Positions 25,798 to 35,344 of a stretch of DNA of 64,000 bases are shown piece by piece. Positions within the stretch are counted from its first letter, which is position 1. Each line of letters begins with the position of its first letter. The notes under the pieces were generated by a model. It was not told the DNA's origin. It searched no databases and saw only the letters and a program-made list of their open reading frames with translations. This DNA is from Niveispirillum sp. SYP-B3756. GTDB taxonomy: Bacteria > Pseudomonadota > Alphaproteobacteria > Azospirillales > Azospirillaceae. Both the position numbers and the translations under genes were made by a program. The stretch is from assembly GCF_009495745.1 (NCBI RefSeq), contig NZ_WIDQ01000006.1, positions 124,001-188,000 of the forward strand. The letters are read 5' to 3'.

Positions 25798-26730
25798 ATG
25801 GCCCCACCATTTCGTGCCGCCGTCGTGCAGGCCGCAGCTTTGCCACAGGATGCGCTGGCCTCTGCCGGCAAGGCGGCCACCCTGGTCCGGGAGGCGGCGG
25901 CCCAGGGGGCCCGGCTGATCGTGTTCCCGGAAGCCTTTCTCGGTGGTTATCCCAAGGGGGCGTCGTTCGGTACCCCGGTCGGGATGCGCAAGCCACAGGG
26001 GCGGGAGGATTATCGCCGCTACCACGCGGCGGCCATCGCTCTGGACGGGCCGGAGGTCGAACTGTTGGCTGAGGCGGTGCGAGAATCCGATACTTTTGTC
26101 GTCATCGGCGTCATTGAGCGTGATGGCGGTACCGTCTATTGCACGGCCCTGTTCTTCGACGGGGCCAAGGGGCTGGTCGCCAAACATCGCAAGCTGATGC
26201 CGACCGGGGCAGAACGGCTGATCTGGGGATTCGGCGATGGATCAACCCTGCCGGTGATTGAGACGTCACTGGGCCGCATCGGGGCGGTGATCTGCTGGGA
26301 AAATTACATGCCGATGCTGCGCATGGCGATGTATGACCAGGGCATCACGCTGTATTGCGCCCCCACCGCCGATGACCGCGACAGCTGGGCTTCCACCATG
26401 CGGCACATCGCGCTGGAGGGCCGCTGCTTCGTGCTGTCCGCCTGCCAGTACATCACGCGCGGGGCCTATCCGGCCGATTATGACTGTGCGCTGGGGGATG
26501 ATCCGGAAACCGTGCTGTTGCGTGGTGGATCGATGATCGTGGCCCCGCTGGGGGCCGTGCTGGCAGGGCCCTGCTTCGACGGGGAAACCATCCTTTATGC
26601 CGATATCGATCCAGATGAGGTGGTGCGCGGTAAATATGATTTCGATGTCGTTGGCCATTACGCACGGCCCGACATCTTCACCCTGAATGTCAATACGGCA
26701 CCCCAGCAGGCAGTGAAGCGCCAAGGATAG
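25798..26730 (+). CDS. Nitrilase (aliphatic/arylacetonitrilase type)
   Basis: A 310-residue member of the CN-hydrolase superfamily. The catalytic triad is E45 (VFPEAFLGGYPKG), K132 (KHRKLMPTGAERL) and C166 (VICWENYMP). The PEAFLGGYPKG and KLMPTGAERL wording is that of true nitrilases, which convert R-CN to the carboxylic acid and ammonia, rather than amidases. The start at 25798 follows GGGAGGT. It is divergent from a gentisate pathway operon, suggesting that plant-derived or aromatic nitriles feed an aromatic acid route. Confidence 0.9.
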   Translation: MAPPFRAAVVQAAALPQDALASAGKAATLVREAAAQGARLIVFPEAFLGGYPKGASFGTPVGMRKPQGREDYRRYHAAAIALDGPEVELLAEAVRESDTFVVIGVIERDGGTVYCTALFFDGAKGLVAKHRKLMPTGAERLIWGFGDGSTLPVIETSLGRIGAVICWENYMPMLRMAMYDQGITLYCAPTADDRDSWASTMRHIALEGRCFVLSACQYITRGAYPADYDCALGDDPETVLLRGGSMIVAPLGAVLAGPCFDGETILYADIDPDEVVRGKYDFDVVGHYARPDIFTLNVNTAPQQAVKRQG

Positions 26731-26733
26731 ATC

Positions 26734-27363
26734 ATGGATTTCGATTTTGCAGAGATGGTGGCGGCGGATCGCTATAAGCTGATGAGTGCGGCCATCACGC
26801 CGCGCCCTATCGCCTGGCTGACCACCTGTTCCAGCGACGGCATCCGCAATGCCGCCCCTTACAGCTTTTTCAACATGATGGGGTCGGAGCCGCCGCTGGT
26901 GGCCATCGGGCTGATGCGCCGCCCGGATGGCAGCTACAAAGACAGCGCCCGGAACATCCTGGATACGGGGGAGTTCGTGGTCAATCTGGTCGGGGAGGCG
27001 GACGCGGCGGCGATGAATTTCACCTGCATCGACGCCCCGCCGGAGTTTGACGAGCTGGCGCAGGCCGGCATCGCCGTCACCCAATCCACCGCCATCACCC
27101 CGCCGCGCATCACGTCAGCCCCGGTGGCGATGGAATGCCGGTTGTTCCAGTCGGTCGATGCCGGCCTGTCCACCGTGGTGCTGGGGCAGGTGCTGCGCTT
27201 CCATATCCGCGATGAACTGGTCGACGCCCAGCGCCTGCATGTCGACACGCTGGCCATGGCGCTGGTGGCGCGGATGCATGGGGCCGGCTGGTATACGCGC
27301 TGCACCGACCTGTTCCAGCTCTCCCGGCCGAGCTATGCGGAATGGGTGGATCGGCAGGCGTGA
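26734..27363 (+). CDS. Flavin reductase family FMN-binding protein
   Basis: A 209-residue split-barrel protein. SAAITPRPIAWLTTCSSDGIRNAAPYSFFNMMGSEPPLVAIGL is the FMN-binding start of the flavin-reductase-like domain, followed by KDSARNILDTGEFVVNLV. It starts three bases after the nitrilase stop and is co-transcribed. Such proteins supply reduced flavin to a monooxygenase or act on an unknown substrate; no monooxygenase gene is near. Confidence 0.88.
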   Translation: MDFDFAEMVAADRYKLMSAAITPRPIAWLTTCSSDGIRNAAPYSFFNMMGSEPPLVAIGLMRRPDGSYKDSARNILDTGEFVVNLVGEADAAAMNFTCIDAPPEFDELAQAGIAVTQSTAITPPRITSAPVAMECRLFQSVDAGLSTVVLGQVLRFHIRDELVDAQRLHVDTLAMALVARMHGAGWYTRCTDLFQLSRPSYAEWVDRQA

Positions 27364-27420
27364 CGGGGGTGTGGCGACGGTTGGGATTCGGGGGGGCCAA
27401 TTGCTTTTGTCCCCCGCGTC

Positions 27421-28737
27421 TCAACCCTCGCCACAAATCACATGCAGGAAACTGCCGCTGACCCGGCCGTGCACGCCGCCGGCGGGCCCCAGGTCGCGGC
27501 CGGTGGCGTCGTGCAGGCGGCAAAGCGGCTGGTCGTGGCCCGGGTCGCTGACCGTGGCGTAATGGAACTCATGCCCGCGCAGCCGCATTCCTGCCGGTCC
27601 CAGGGCGGCGTCGGCCAGCAGCTCGGCGCGGCGGTATCCCAGGGCCAGCTTGCGACGTTTGAAGCTTGTGGCATGGTCCAGCAGGCCGGCCATCCGGTGT
27701 GTCACCCCGTCCGCATCCTCCAGCGTGCGCCCCAGCACCATGTAACCGCCGCATTCCCCATGCACCGGGCGGGTGCGGGCGAAATCGGCCAACCCATCCC
27801 GGAAATTCTTCGCCGCTGCCAGCGCTCCGGCGTGCAGTTCCGGGTAACCGCCCGCCAGCCAGCAGCTATCGGTATCCGCTGGCGGTGCCTGATCGGCCAG
27901 GGGGGAGAAGAAAGACAGTTCCGCCCCGCGCGTCCGCCAGCCTTCCAGCAGATGTGGGTAGAGAAAGCTGAAGGCGGCATCGCGGGCCACGGCCACCCGC
28001 TGGCCGGGGGGCGGGGGGATCAGGTGGCCGGCGTCGGGCACCTGGGTGCGGATGGGGCCGGCCAGGGCCAGCAGCGCATCCAGGTCCACCGCTGCCGCCA
28101 GTCTTTCCCCCAGCTTGGCCAGCAGGGCTTCCAGCCCCGCAATCTCCCCGGCCTGTACCAATCCCAGATGGCGTTCGGGTACGGCCAGATCATTGTCACG
28201 CGGGATGCAGCCCAGCAACAGCAGGCCGGCGCGGGCTAGGCCCTGTTCCACCTGCTGGGCATGGCGGTCGCTGGCCACGCGGTTGGCGATGACGCCGGCG
28301 ACAGTCACCGCCGGGTCAAACCGTGCCATGCCGAGTGCGAGCGCCCCCGCCGTCTGCGATTGGCCGGAAACATCCAGCACCAGCAGCACCGGCAGGCCCA
28401 GCCGGGCGGCCAGATCGGCCCCGGCCCCGCTGCGCCCCGGTTCTGCCGCCACGCCATCAAACAGGCCCATGGCCGCTTCCATGATGACGATATCGGCATC
28501 CGCCGCCTGTCTTGCGGCCAATTCATCCACCAGGGCGGGCGGCATGGACCAGCCATCCAGGTTGACGCTGGGCAATCCGGTGGCCACCGTGTGAAAGGCC
28601 GGGTCGATATAATCCGGGCCGATCTTGGCGCCGGCCACGCGCAGCCCGCGCGCCCGGGCTGCCGCCATCAGGCCCAAGGTCACCAGCGTTTTGCCGGAGC
28701 CTGAACGTGGGGCGGCGACGATCAATCCCTTCATCAC
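27421..28737 (-). CDS. cobB: Cobyrinate a,c-diamide synthase (hydrogenobyrinate a,c-diamide synthase)
   Basis: A 438-residue ATP- and glutamine-dependent amidotransferase that amidates the a and c carboxylates of the corrin ring. The N-terminal P-loop domain has AAPRSGSGKT at residues 8-18; the C-terminal class I glutaminase domain has nucleophile C329 in HGECGGYMVLG. It overlaps the preceding cobA stop by four bases (ATGA). Confidence 0.95.
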   Translation of the reverse strand: MMKGLIVAAPRSGSGKTLVTLGLMAAARARGLRVAGAKIGPDYIDPAFHTVATGLPSVNLDGWSMPPALVDELAARQAADADIVIMEAAMGLFDGVAAEPGRSGAGADLAARLGLPVLLVLDVSGQSQTAGALALGMARFDPAVTVAGVIANRVASDRHAQQVEQGLARAGLLLLGCIPRDNDLAVPERHLGLVQAGEIAGLEALLAKLGERLAAAVDLDALLALAGPIRTQVPDAGHLIPPPPGQRVAVARDAAFSFLYPHLLEGWRTRGAELSFFSPLADQAPPADTDSCWLAGGYPELHAGALAAAKNFRDGLADFARTRPVHGECGGYMVLGRTLEDADGVTHRMAGLLDHATSFKRRKLALGYRRAELLADAALGPAGMRLRGHEFHYATVSDPGHDQPLCRLHDATGRDLGPAGGVHGRVSGSFLHVICGEG

Positions 28738-29519
28738 AGCCCCCTGAAGTCGGTTGCGGCAATATCCCCGATCACCAGAATGGCAGGGGCTTCCAGGCCC
28801 GCCTGTGCGGCGGTATCGGCCAGGGTGGCCAGGGTTGCAGTGATACGGCGTTGTTTATCCGTGCCGGCCCAGGCGATGGCGGCGGCGGGCTTGTCTGCCC
28901 CCATCCCGCCTTCCATCAAGGCGGTGGCGATGATGGGCAGGTTCTTCATGCCCATATAGATCAGGATCGGCTGATCCAGCCGGGCCAGGGCTGCCCAATC
29001 CGGCGCGCCCTCCCCATCGGCCCCATGGCCGGTGGCCAGCACCAGGGCCTGGTTCACCCCCCGCATGGTGCCGGGCATTCCCGACAATGCCAGTGCCGCC
29101 AGGCCAGAGGTCAGCCCCGGCAGCACGCGGAAGGGAATGCCGGCGGCGATCAGGGCCGCCACCTCTTCCCCGCCGCGCCCAAAAATGAACGGGTCGCCGC
29201 CCTTCAGGCGCAGCACGCGGCGGCCTTGGCGGGCCAGTTCGATCAGCCGGCTGGTGATATCGGCCTGCTGGGCCGATGGCTTGCCGCCGCGCTTGCCGGC
29301 AAATTCCAGCACCGCTCCCGGTGCCGCCAGGGCCAGCACGCGATCATCCACCAGCGCATCATGCACAATCACATCGGCCAGATACAATGCTGTGGCCACG
29401 CCCAGGGTCAGGTGTGCCGGATCGCCCGGCCCGGCCCCGGCCAGCCAGACGCTGCCGGGGGCAAATTCCGGCAAATGGCCGCCTTGCAGATGGGCAAGGT
29501 GCTGGAGAATACTAGTCAT
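28734..29519 (-). CDS. cobA: Uroporphyrinogen-III C-methyltransferase (SUMT)
   Basis: A 261-residue enzyme adding two SAM methyl groups to uroporphyrinogen III to give precorrin-2. Signatures: VWLAGAGPGDPAHLTL at the N terminus and RRVLRLKGGDPFIFGRGGEE. It is shorter than the bifunctional CysG, lacking the dehydrogenase domain, as expected for a cobalamin-dedicated copy. It begins only 29 bases from the divergent cbiD start. Confidence 0.95.
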   Translation of the reverse strand: MTSILQHLAHLQGGHLPEFAPGSVWLAGAGPGDPAHLTLGVATALYLADVIVHDALVDDRVLALAAPGAVLEFAGKRGGKPSAQQADITSRLIELARQGRRVLRLKGGDPFIFGRGGEEVAALIAAGIPFRVLPGLTSGLAALALSGMPGTMRGVNQALVLATGHGADGEGAPDWAALARLDQPILIYMGMKNLPIIATALMEGGMGADKPAAAIAWAGTDKQRRITATLATLADTAAQAGLEAPAILVIGDIAATDFRGL

Positions 29520-29548
29520 GATGCGGCCCTGCGATTATAGCAGCCCTT

Positions 29549-30679
29549 ATGAATGATGATCCCGATCAGCTCAAACCCACGGGTCCGCTGCGCCATGGCT
29601 GGACGACGGGGGCCTGCGCCACCGCCGCCGCCAAGGCGGCGTATCAGGCGCTGTTGACCGGTCAGTTCCCCGATCCGGTGCAGATCACCCTGCCGGGCGG
29701 CCAGCAACCGGCCTTTGCCTTGGCGCGGGAGGCGCTGGGCGAGGGGGCTGCCATGGCTGGCGTGGTGAAGGATGCCGGCGACGATCCCGATGTCACCCAT
29801 GGGGCGCTGGTCTGGGCCCGTGTGCGGCCCCGGCAGGATGGCGGGGCCGGTATCCGCTTTCTGGCCGGCGATGGCGTGGGCACGGTGACACGGCCAGGAT
29901 TGCCGCTGGCGGTGGGGGAACCGGCCATCAACCCCGTCCCCCGGCGGATGATCAGTGCTGAACTGTCCAGCCTGAACAACGGGTTGCCACCCGATCTTGA
30001 GATAGAGGTTGGGGTGGAGAATGGCCAGGAACTGGCCCGCCACACCCTGAACGGGCGGCTGGGCATTGTCGGCGGCCTGTCCATTCTGGGCACCACGGGG
30101 ATTGTGGTGCCCTATTCCTGTGCGGCCTGGATCGACAGCATTCATCGTGGGGTGGACGTGGCCCGCGCGCTCGGCCTGCGTCATATCGCCGGCAGCACCG
30201 GTTCCACCTCCGAAGCGGCGATCCAGGCGCTCTATGGCCTGCCGGAACAGGCTCTGATCGATATGGGGGATTTTGTCGGCGGGCTGTTGAAATATCTGCG
30301 CCGACACCCGGTGGAACGGCTGTCCATCGCCGGCGGCATCGCCAAGATGGTGAAGCTGGGCCAGGGGCTGATGGATCTGCATTCCAAGCGTGGGCGGGTG
30401 GATCTGGACCGGCTGGCCGAGGTCGCCGCCCGCTGCGGGGTGGAGGCGGAACGCATCGCCCTGATCCGCAGTGCCGCCGGGGCGGGGGAGGCGTTGGTGA
30501 TTGCCGGCCAACAGGCGGCGGCCATGGCTGACCTTGTGGCAGTGGAGGCCCGCAACGTTGTGGCCGCCGCCCTCGAGGGCAGCGGCGTTCTGGTGGAGGT
30601 GCTGGCCTTCGACCGGCAGGGCGTGCTGTTGGCTCATGCACCCTTCCCGGACGCGGTGGGGCGGAACCGCCGGTCATAA
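29549..30679 (+). CDS. cbiD: Cobalt-precorrin-5B C1-methyltransferase CbiD
   Basis: A 376-residue enzyme methylating C1 during ring contraction. [20 protein letters not shown] is the diagnostic N-terminal motif, with [12 protein letters not shown] and [15 protein letters not shown] further on. CbiD is classed with the oxygen-independent pathway, yet here it stands among aerobic-pathway genes and no cobF is present, so it probably takes the CobF step. Its last 46 bases overlap antisense to the end of cobM. Confidence 0.94.
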   Translation: MNDDPDQLKPTGPLRHGWTTGACATAAAKAAYQALLTGQFPDPVQITLPGGQQPAFALAREALGEGAAMAGVVKDAGDDPDVTHGALVWARVRPRQDGGAGIRFLAGDGVGTVTRPGLPLAVGEPAINPVPRRMISAELSSLNNGLPPDLEIEVGVENGQELARHTLNGRLGIVGGLSILGTTGIVVPYSCAAWIDSIHRGVDVARALGLRHIAGSTGSTSEAAIQALYGLPEQALIDMGDFVGGLLKYLRRHPVERLSIAGGIAKMVKLGQGLMDLHSKRGRVDLDRLAEVAARCGVEAERIALIRSAAGAGEALVIAGQQAAAMADLVAVEARNVVAAALEGSGVLVEVLAFDRQGVLLAHAPFPDAVGRNRRS

Positions 30680-31410
30680 TCGCGGCTGTAAAGGGCGCTT
30701 TCGCGGAAATCCCCGGCATCCAGCGCCGGGCCGATCAGGATCAAGGCGGAGCGTTCCGGCGGGCTTTGCCGCACCCTTTCCACAATATCGGCCAGCGTGC
30801 CCTTGATCACCCGTTCCTCTGGCCAGGAGGCACGGAAAACCACGGCCACCGGGCAGGCGGGGCCGTAATGCGGCAGGGCTTCCGTCACCACCGCATCCAG
30901 CACATGGATGGCCAGATGCACGGCCAGCGTAGCCCCGGTGGCGGCATAGGCGGCCAGTTTTTCCCCTTCCGGCATGGCCGAGGCGCGGCCCGACATGCGG
31001 GTCAAGACCAGGGTTTGCGCCACGCCCGGCACGGTCAATTCCCGGCCCAGCGTGGCGGCGGCGGCGGCAAAGGCCGGTACTCCCGGCGTCAGCGTATATT
31101 GGATGCCCAGTTGGTCCAGCCGCCGCAACTGTTCTGCCACGGCGCTGTAGATCGACAGGTCGCCCGATTGCAGCCGCGCCACATCATGCCCATCGGCCTG
31201 GGCACGCTGGAATTCGGCCACGATGCCATCCAGGTCCAAGGGGGCGGTATCCACCAGCCGCGCGCCGGGCCGGCACCAGGACAAAACCTCGGGTGAGACG
31301 ACCGAACCGGCATAAAGGCAGACCTCACACCCTGCCAGCAGGTCACGCCCGCGCACGGTGATCAGGTCCGCCGCACCGGGGCCGGCGCCGATGAAATGGA
31401 TGGTCGTCAT
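30634..31410 (-). CDS. cobM: Precorrin-4 C11-methyltransferase
   Basis: A 258-residue SAM-dependent methyltransferase of the tetrapyrrole methylase fold. [22 protein letters not shown] and [13 protein letters not shown] are CobM/CbiF signatures; [16 protein letters not shown] is the conserved third block. It overlaps cobE by four bases and is the last gene of the cobL-cobE-cobM unit. Confidence 0.95.
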   Translation of the reverse strand: MTTIHFIGAGPGAADLITVRGRDLLAGCEVCLYAGSVVSPEVLSWCRPGARLVDTAPLDLDGIVAEFQRAQADGHDVARLQSGDLSIYSAVAEQLRRLDQLGIQYTLTPGVPAFAAAAATLGRELTVPGVAQTLVLTRMSGRASAMPEGEKLAAYAATGATLAVHLAIHVLDAVVTEALPHYGPACPVAVVFRASWPEERVIKGTLADIVERVRQSPPERSALILIGPALDAGDFRESALYSRDYDRRFRPTASGKGA

Positions 31411-31835
31411 GGGCGAGCCTCAGGCGTGGAATTGTGCTGTTCTGGCATTAATTTATCCCCCTCCACCAGGGCCACCACCACCCCGCCGGCCACATGGCGG
31501 GGCAGCAGGGGGCGGGCGTTGGGGCCGGCGATGGCAAGGGCGGCGGCTTCGGCGACAGAGGGCAGGCCGGTCAGGGTGGTGACGGCGGCGCTGGGCTGGC
31601 TGACCGGCTGGGCGGTGAGGGTGTCGCTATCCAGCAGATGCAGGGGCAAACCCCAGCCCTCCGCCAGAGCCAGCAGGCCGGGTTCGTCCCCCTTGCCGGT
31701 CCAACTGGCCAGGGCCGTCAGGTCGGCGCGGGTGCGATCGGCGTTGGCCAAGGCGTCGTTCAGCGCGCTGGACAGCGCTGCCAGCGACGTGCCCCGGCGG
31801 CAGCCGATGCCGGCGATCAGGGGGCGGCCTACCAT
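31407..31835 (-). CDS. cobE: Cobalamin biosynthesis protein CobE (CbiG C-terminal-like)
   Basis: A 142-residue protein. [21 protein letters not shown] and [24 protein letters not shown] are typical of CobE, which is related to the C-terminal domain of CbiG and whose role in aerobic corrin synthesis is not firmly known. I chose the ATG at 31835 with a GGGAAA ribosome site; an upstream ATG at 31853 adds six residues. It overlaps both cobL and cobM. Confidence 0.87.
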   Translation of the reverse strand: MVGRPLIAGIGCRRGTSLAALSSALNDALANADRTRADLTALASWTGKGDEPGLLALAEGWGLPLHLLDSDTLTAQPVSQPSAAVTTLTGLPSVAEAAALAIAGPNARPLLPRHVAGGVVVALVEGDKLMPEQHNSTPEARP

Positions 31836-33064
31836 GGTTTTTCCCAGCGCCATTGCACGATGGGCATGGCGGGGCGCCAGCCGGTAAGCGGGCCGACGGG
31901 GGCCGCCTGGGCAATGTCCAGCCGCAGCAGGCTGCCCCCATGGGCGGCATGTTCGGCCAGCAACAGGGCTTCTGTTTCCAGCGTCACCGCATTCACCACC
32001 AGCCGCCCGCCGGGGTGCAGCGCTTCACGGCAAGCGGCCAGCAGGCCCGCTTTCGCACCGCCCCCGATGAAGATGGCATCGGGGGTGGGCAGGGTGGCGA
32101 TGGCGTCGGTGCTGTCGGCGGTGATGATGGTCAGATCGGGCACGCCGAAACGGCGGGCATTTGCCGCGATGCGGGTGGCGCGGTCGGGGTGGCGTTCCAC
32201 GGCGATGGCGCGTTGGGCCGGATGACGCAGGCACCATTCAATGGCGATGGAGCCGGACCCCGCCCCCAGATCCCACAGCAATTCCCCCCGGCGGGGGGAG
32301 AGGGCGGCCAGGGTCAGCGCCCGGACGGGGGCCTTGGTGATCTGCCCATCATGCTGAAACCAGTCATCCGGCAGGCCCGGCGTCAGCCGGGGCAATTGTG
32401 CCGCCGCTTCCGCAGCCACGGTGACGGCCAGCAGGTTCAGCGGATCGGCGCTGATACCGGTGAAATCCCGCGCGCTGCCATCGGCCCGGCTTTCCGCCGG
32501 CCCGCCCAGCCGGTTGAACAGGGTCAGTTGGGAGGGGCCGAACCCGTCCGTCACCAGCATCTGCGAGATGGCTGCCGGGGCCTGCCCGTCGCTGGTGAGC
32601 AATAACAGGCGTTGGCCGGGGTGCAGATGCGGGCGCAGGCGGGTGATGTCGCGGCCATGCAGGCTGACAATCTGCACGTCGGCCAGTGGCCAGCCCAGCC
32701 GGGATGCGGCCAGGGCGGGGGCCGACGGGGCCGGATAAGCAATCCATTCCCCCGCCGACAGATGCGGTGCCATTGTCGCCCCCACCCCGTAAAGGAACGG
32801 GTCGCCCGATGCCAGCACCGCCACGGCCCGCCCGCGTGCGGCCAGCACGGCACTGATGCCATCGGCAAACGGGCTGGGCCAGGGCTGTGCCTGCCCCTGG
32901 ATCAGCGATGCCGCCAGCGACAAATGACGCTGGCCACCGAACACCAGTTCGGCAGCGGCCAGGGCCTCACGCGCAGCGGCACCCAAACCCTCCAGCCCAT
33001 CCTCTCCGATGCCAATGATGGACAGCCAGGGGGTGGGGGCGGCATGATCCGCCGGATTTTCCAT
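31829..33064 (-). CDS. cobL: Precorrin-6Y C5,15-methyltransferase (decarboxylating)
   Basis: A 411-residue fusion of a CbiE-like N-terminal methyltransferase (LSIIGIGEDGLEGL, LFGGQRHL-like FGGQRHLSL, LASGDPFLYGVG) and a CbiT-like C-terminal domain (ALSPRRGELLWDLGAGSGSIAIEW). It methylates C5 and C15 and decarboxylates the acetate at C12. The start at 33064 lies only 20 bases from the divergent cobK start, so the two promoters must overlap. Confidence 0.94.
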   Translation of the reverse strand: MENPADHAAPTPWLSIIGIGEDGLEGLGAAAREALAAAELVFGGQRHLSLAASLIQGQAQPWPSPFADGISAVLAARGRAVAVLASGDPFLYGVGATMAPHLSAGEWIAYPAPSAPALAASRLGWPLADVQIVSLHGRDITRLRPHLHPGQRLLLLTSDGQAPAAISQMLVTDGFGPSQLTLFNRLGGPAESRADGSARDFTGISADPLNLLAVTVAAEAAAQLPRLTPGLPDDWFQHDGQITKAPVRALTLAALSPRRGELLWDLGAGSGSIAIEWCLRHPAQRAIAVERHPDRATRIAANARRFGVPDLTIITADSTDAIATLPTPDAIFIGGGAKAGLLAACREALHPGGRLVVNAVTLETEALLLAEHAAHGGSLLRLDIAQAAPVGPLTGWRPAMPIVQWRWEKPW

Positions 33065-33084
33065 TGCCGGACCCGCCATCAGCC

Positions 33085-33864
33085 ATGCCCCCGCTTTATT
33101 CCGCCCCATCCATCTTGATCCTGGGCGGCACCACCGATGCCCGGCTGCTGGCTGCGGCCCTGGCCGAACAGGGGGGACGGCGGGTAGAATTGTCGCTGGC
33201 CGGGCGCACCAAGGCGCCCCTGGCCATGCCGGTGCCCACCCGTGTGGGTGGTTTTGGCGGGGCGGCGGGGCTGGCCGATTATCTGCGGGCGGGCGGGTTC
33301 AGCCTGCTGGTGGATGCCACCCATCCTTTCGCTGCCCGCATTTCCGCCAATGCGGTGCAGGCGGCGGCGCTGGCGGAGGTGCCCCTGATCTCCCTCCACC
33401 GGCCCGGCTGGGTGCCGCAGGCCGGCGATGATTGGCGCATGGTGGCCGATGTGCCGGCGGCGGTGGCGGCCCTCGGGCCGGCTGCCGCCCGCGTCTTTGT
33501 AACCCTGGGCCGGCAGGAGGTGGCCCCCCTGCTGGCCGCCCCGCAGCATCATTATCTGATCCGCAGCGTCGATCCCATCGACCCGCCCTTGCCCCTGCCG
33601 CATCTGGAATGCCTGCTGGACCGGGGACCGTTCAGCCTGGAGGGCGAGTTGGCCCTGCTGCGCCAGCACCGCATCAGCCATATCCTGTCCAAGAACAGCG
33701 GGGGGGAGGCAGCGCGCGCCAAGCTGGATGCGGCGCGCGCGTTGGGTATCCCCGTCATCATGGTGGCCCGCCCGGATAAGTCCGCCGGTCTGCGGGTGGA
33801 GAATGTGGCGGGGGTGCTGGGCCTGCTGCATCAAACCGGCCCCGCGATGGCGCGGGGGGTATAG
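33085..33864 (+). CDS. cobK: Precorrin-6A reductase
   Basis: A 259-residue NADPH-dependent reductase. ILILGGTTDARLLAAALAEQ is the N-terminal nucleotide-binding signature, with VDATHPFAARISANAVQAA and LSKNSGGEAARAKLDAAR as further family blocks. It is one of two plus-strand genes embedded among minus-strand cob genes; its last 34 bases overlap the end of cobJ. Confidence 0.94.
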   Translation: MPPLYSAPSILILGGTTDARLLAAALAEQGGRRVELSLAGRTKAPLAMPVPTRVGGFGGAAGLADYLRAGGFSLLVDATHPFAARISANAVQAAALAEVPLISLHRPGWVPQAGDDWRMVADVPAAVAALGPAAARVFVTLGRQEVAPLLAAPQHHYLIRSVDPIDPPLPLPHLECLLDRGPFSLEGELALLRQHRISHILSKNSGGEAARAKLDAARALGIPVIMVARPDKSAGLRVENVAGVLGLLHQTGPAMARGV

Positions 33865-34595
33865 ACCAGCGGTTCCAGCCCTGGCCGTTCCAGCACCCTG
33901 GTTTCCGCCGTGCCAATCAGCACACAGGTGGACATATCCACCTGTTCGGGGTCAGCCGCCGCCAGCGTTGTGAAGATCACGCTTTCATCCGGCCGGCCGA
34001 TGGCGCGGCCGAAAATAACCGGCACCGTGCCGGGCAGCAGGTCACGCAGCAGGGCCAATGCTTGGCCCAACTGGTGCGGTCGTGCCTTGGAGCGGGGGTT
34101 ATAGAAGGCCATGACGAAGCCGCCCGTGGCGGCGGCGCGCAGGCGGTTTTCAATCACCGACCAGGGTTTCAGGTTGTCCGACAGCGAAATGGCGCAGAAA
34201 TCATGCCCCAAGGGCGCACCGACGCGCGCCGCCACGGCCAGCATGGCGGTGATGCCGGGGATGATCTGCATCTCCACCGTGCGCCATGCTGGCGGCCCTT
34301 GTTCCATCTGTTCCAGCACGGCGGCGGCCATGGCGAACACGCCGGGGTCGCCGCCTGTCACCATCGCCACCTGCCGCCCTTCCTCTGCCACCAGCCGCAG
34401 GGCATGGGCGGCCCTGGCCGCTTCCTCCCTATTGTCGGTGGGCACGATGCGCTGATGCGGGGCGAGGTGGAGCCGGTCCAGATAGGGGCCATAGCCCAGC
34501 AGCCAGTCGGCCCGCGCCAGGGCCTCGGCGGCTTGCGGGGTGATCTGGTCTGCCGGGCCGGGCCCCAGCCCGATAATGGCAAGATGGCCGCTCAT
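33831..34595 (-). CDS. cobJ: Precorrin-3B C17-methyltransferase
   Basis: A 254-residue methyltransferase that causes ring contraction. LAIIGLGPGPADQITPQAAEAL and LLGYGPYLDRL are CobJ/CbiH signatures, and VTGGDPGVFAMA is the SAM-binding loop. It overlaps cobI by four bases and ends the long operon that begins at DUF1636. Confidence 0.95.
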   Translation of the reverse strand: MSGHLAIIGLGPGPADQITPQAAEALARADWLLGYGPYLDRLHLAPHQRIVPTDNREEAARAAHALRLVAEEGRQVAMVTGGDPGVFAMAAAVLEQMEQGPPAWRTVEMQIIPGITAMLAVAARVGAPLGHDFCAISLSDNLKPWSVIENRLRAAATGGFVMAFYNPRSKARPHQLGQALALLRDLLPGTVPVIFGRAIGRPDESVIFTTLAAADPEQVDMSTCVLIGTAETRVLERPGLEPLVYTPRAIAGPV

Positions 34596-35344
34596 TCAGC
34601 CGCCTCCGCCTGCGCCAATGCCGCATCCTGCCAGCCGGGCAGCAGGATGATGGAGAAATAGGGGGCGGGCAGGTCGGCATCCCGTTCCGCCAGTGGCATC
34701 ACCTGCTGCCCCGGCTGGCTGCCGCGTTCGACATAGAGCGCTTCATCCAGCCGCCCGGCGCGGGCCAGCGCCCGGCGGATTTTCGGCAGGTTGCCACCCA
34801 CCTTCATGATCACGGCGGCATCGGCCCCGGCCAGCCGTTCGGCCAGCGCATCCTCCCCCAACGTGCCAGGCAACACGCACAGCACATCGTCACCCTGGGC
34901 GATTGGCACCCCAGCGGCGGCCCAGCAGGCGGCCATGCCGGTGACACCCGGCACCACCTCCACCGGGAAGCGTCCGGCCAGCCTTCGGTGCAGATGCATG
35001 TAGGAGCCGTAGAACAGCGGGTCGCCCTCCGACAGCACCACCACATCACGCCCGACGGCCAGATGGGTGGCGATGCGGGCGGCGGATTCCTCGTAAAAAG
35101 CGGTGATCCGGCTGCGATAGGCATCGCTGTGCAGCGGCAGTTCGGTTGTCACCGGATAGGCCAGTTCTTCCACCACCACATCGGCGCGCATCAGGCCGGC
35201 CACCGTGGTGCCGGCGTTGCCCAGCCGCCCCGCCTTGCAGAAGCGCGCCACCACGGGGGCCTCGCGGATCAGGCGGGCGGCCTTCAGCGTCATCAATTCC
35301 GGGTCGCCGGGGCCAGTGCCCACGCCATAAAGCCGCCCCGTCAT
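34592..35344 (-). CDS. cobI: Precorrin-2 C20-methyltransferase
   Basis: A 250-residue methyltransferase. GRLYGVGTGPGDPELMTLKAARLI and VVLSEGDPLFYGSYMHLHRRL are CobI/CbiL signatures. It follows cobH with a four-base overlap, indicating translational coupling. Confidence 0.95.
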   Translation of the reverse strand: MTGRLYGVGTGPGDPELMTLKAARLIREAPVVARFCKAGRLGNAGTTVAGLMRADVVVEELAYPVTTELPLHSDAYRSRITAFYEESAARIATHLAVGRDVVVLSEGDPLFYGSYMHLHRRLAGRFPVEVVPGVTGMAACWAAAGVPIAQGDDVLCVLPGTLGEDALAERLAGADAAVIMKVGGNLPKIRRALARAGRLDEALYVERGSQPGQQVMPLAERDADLPAPYFSIILLPGWQDAALAQAEAAE

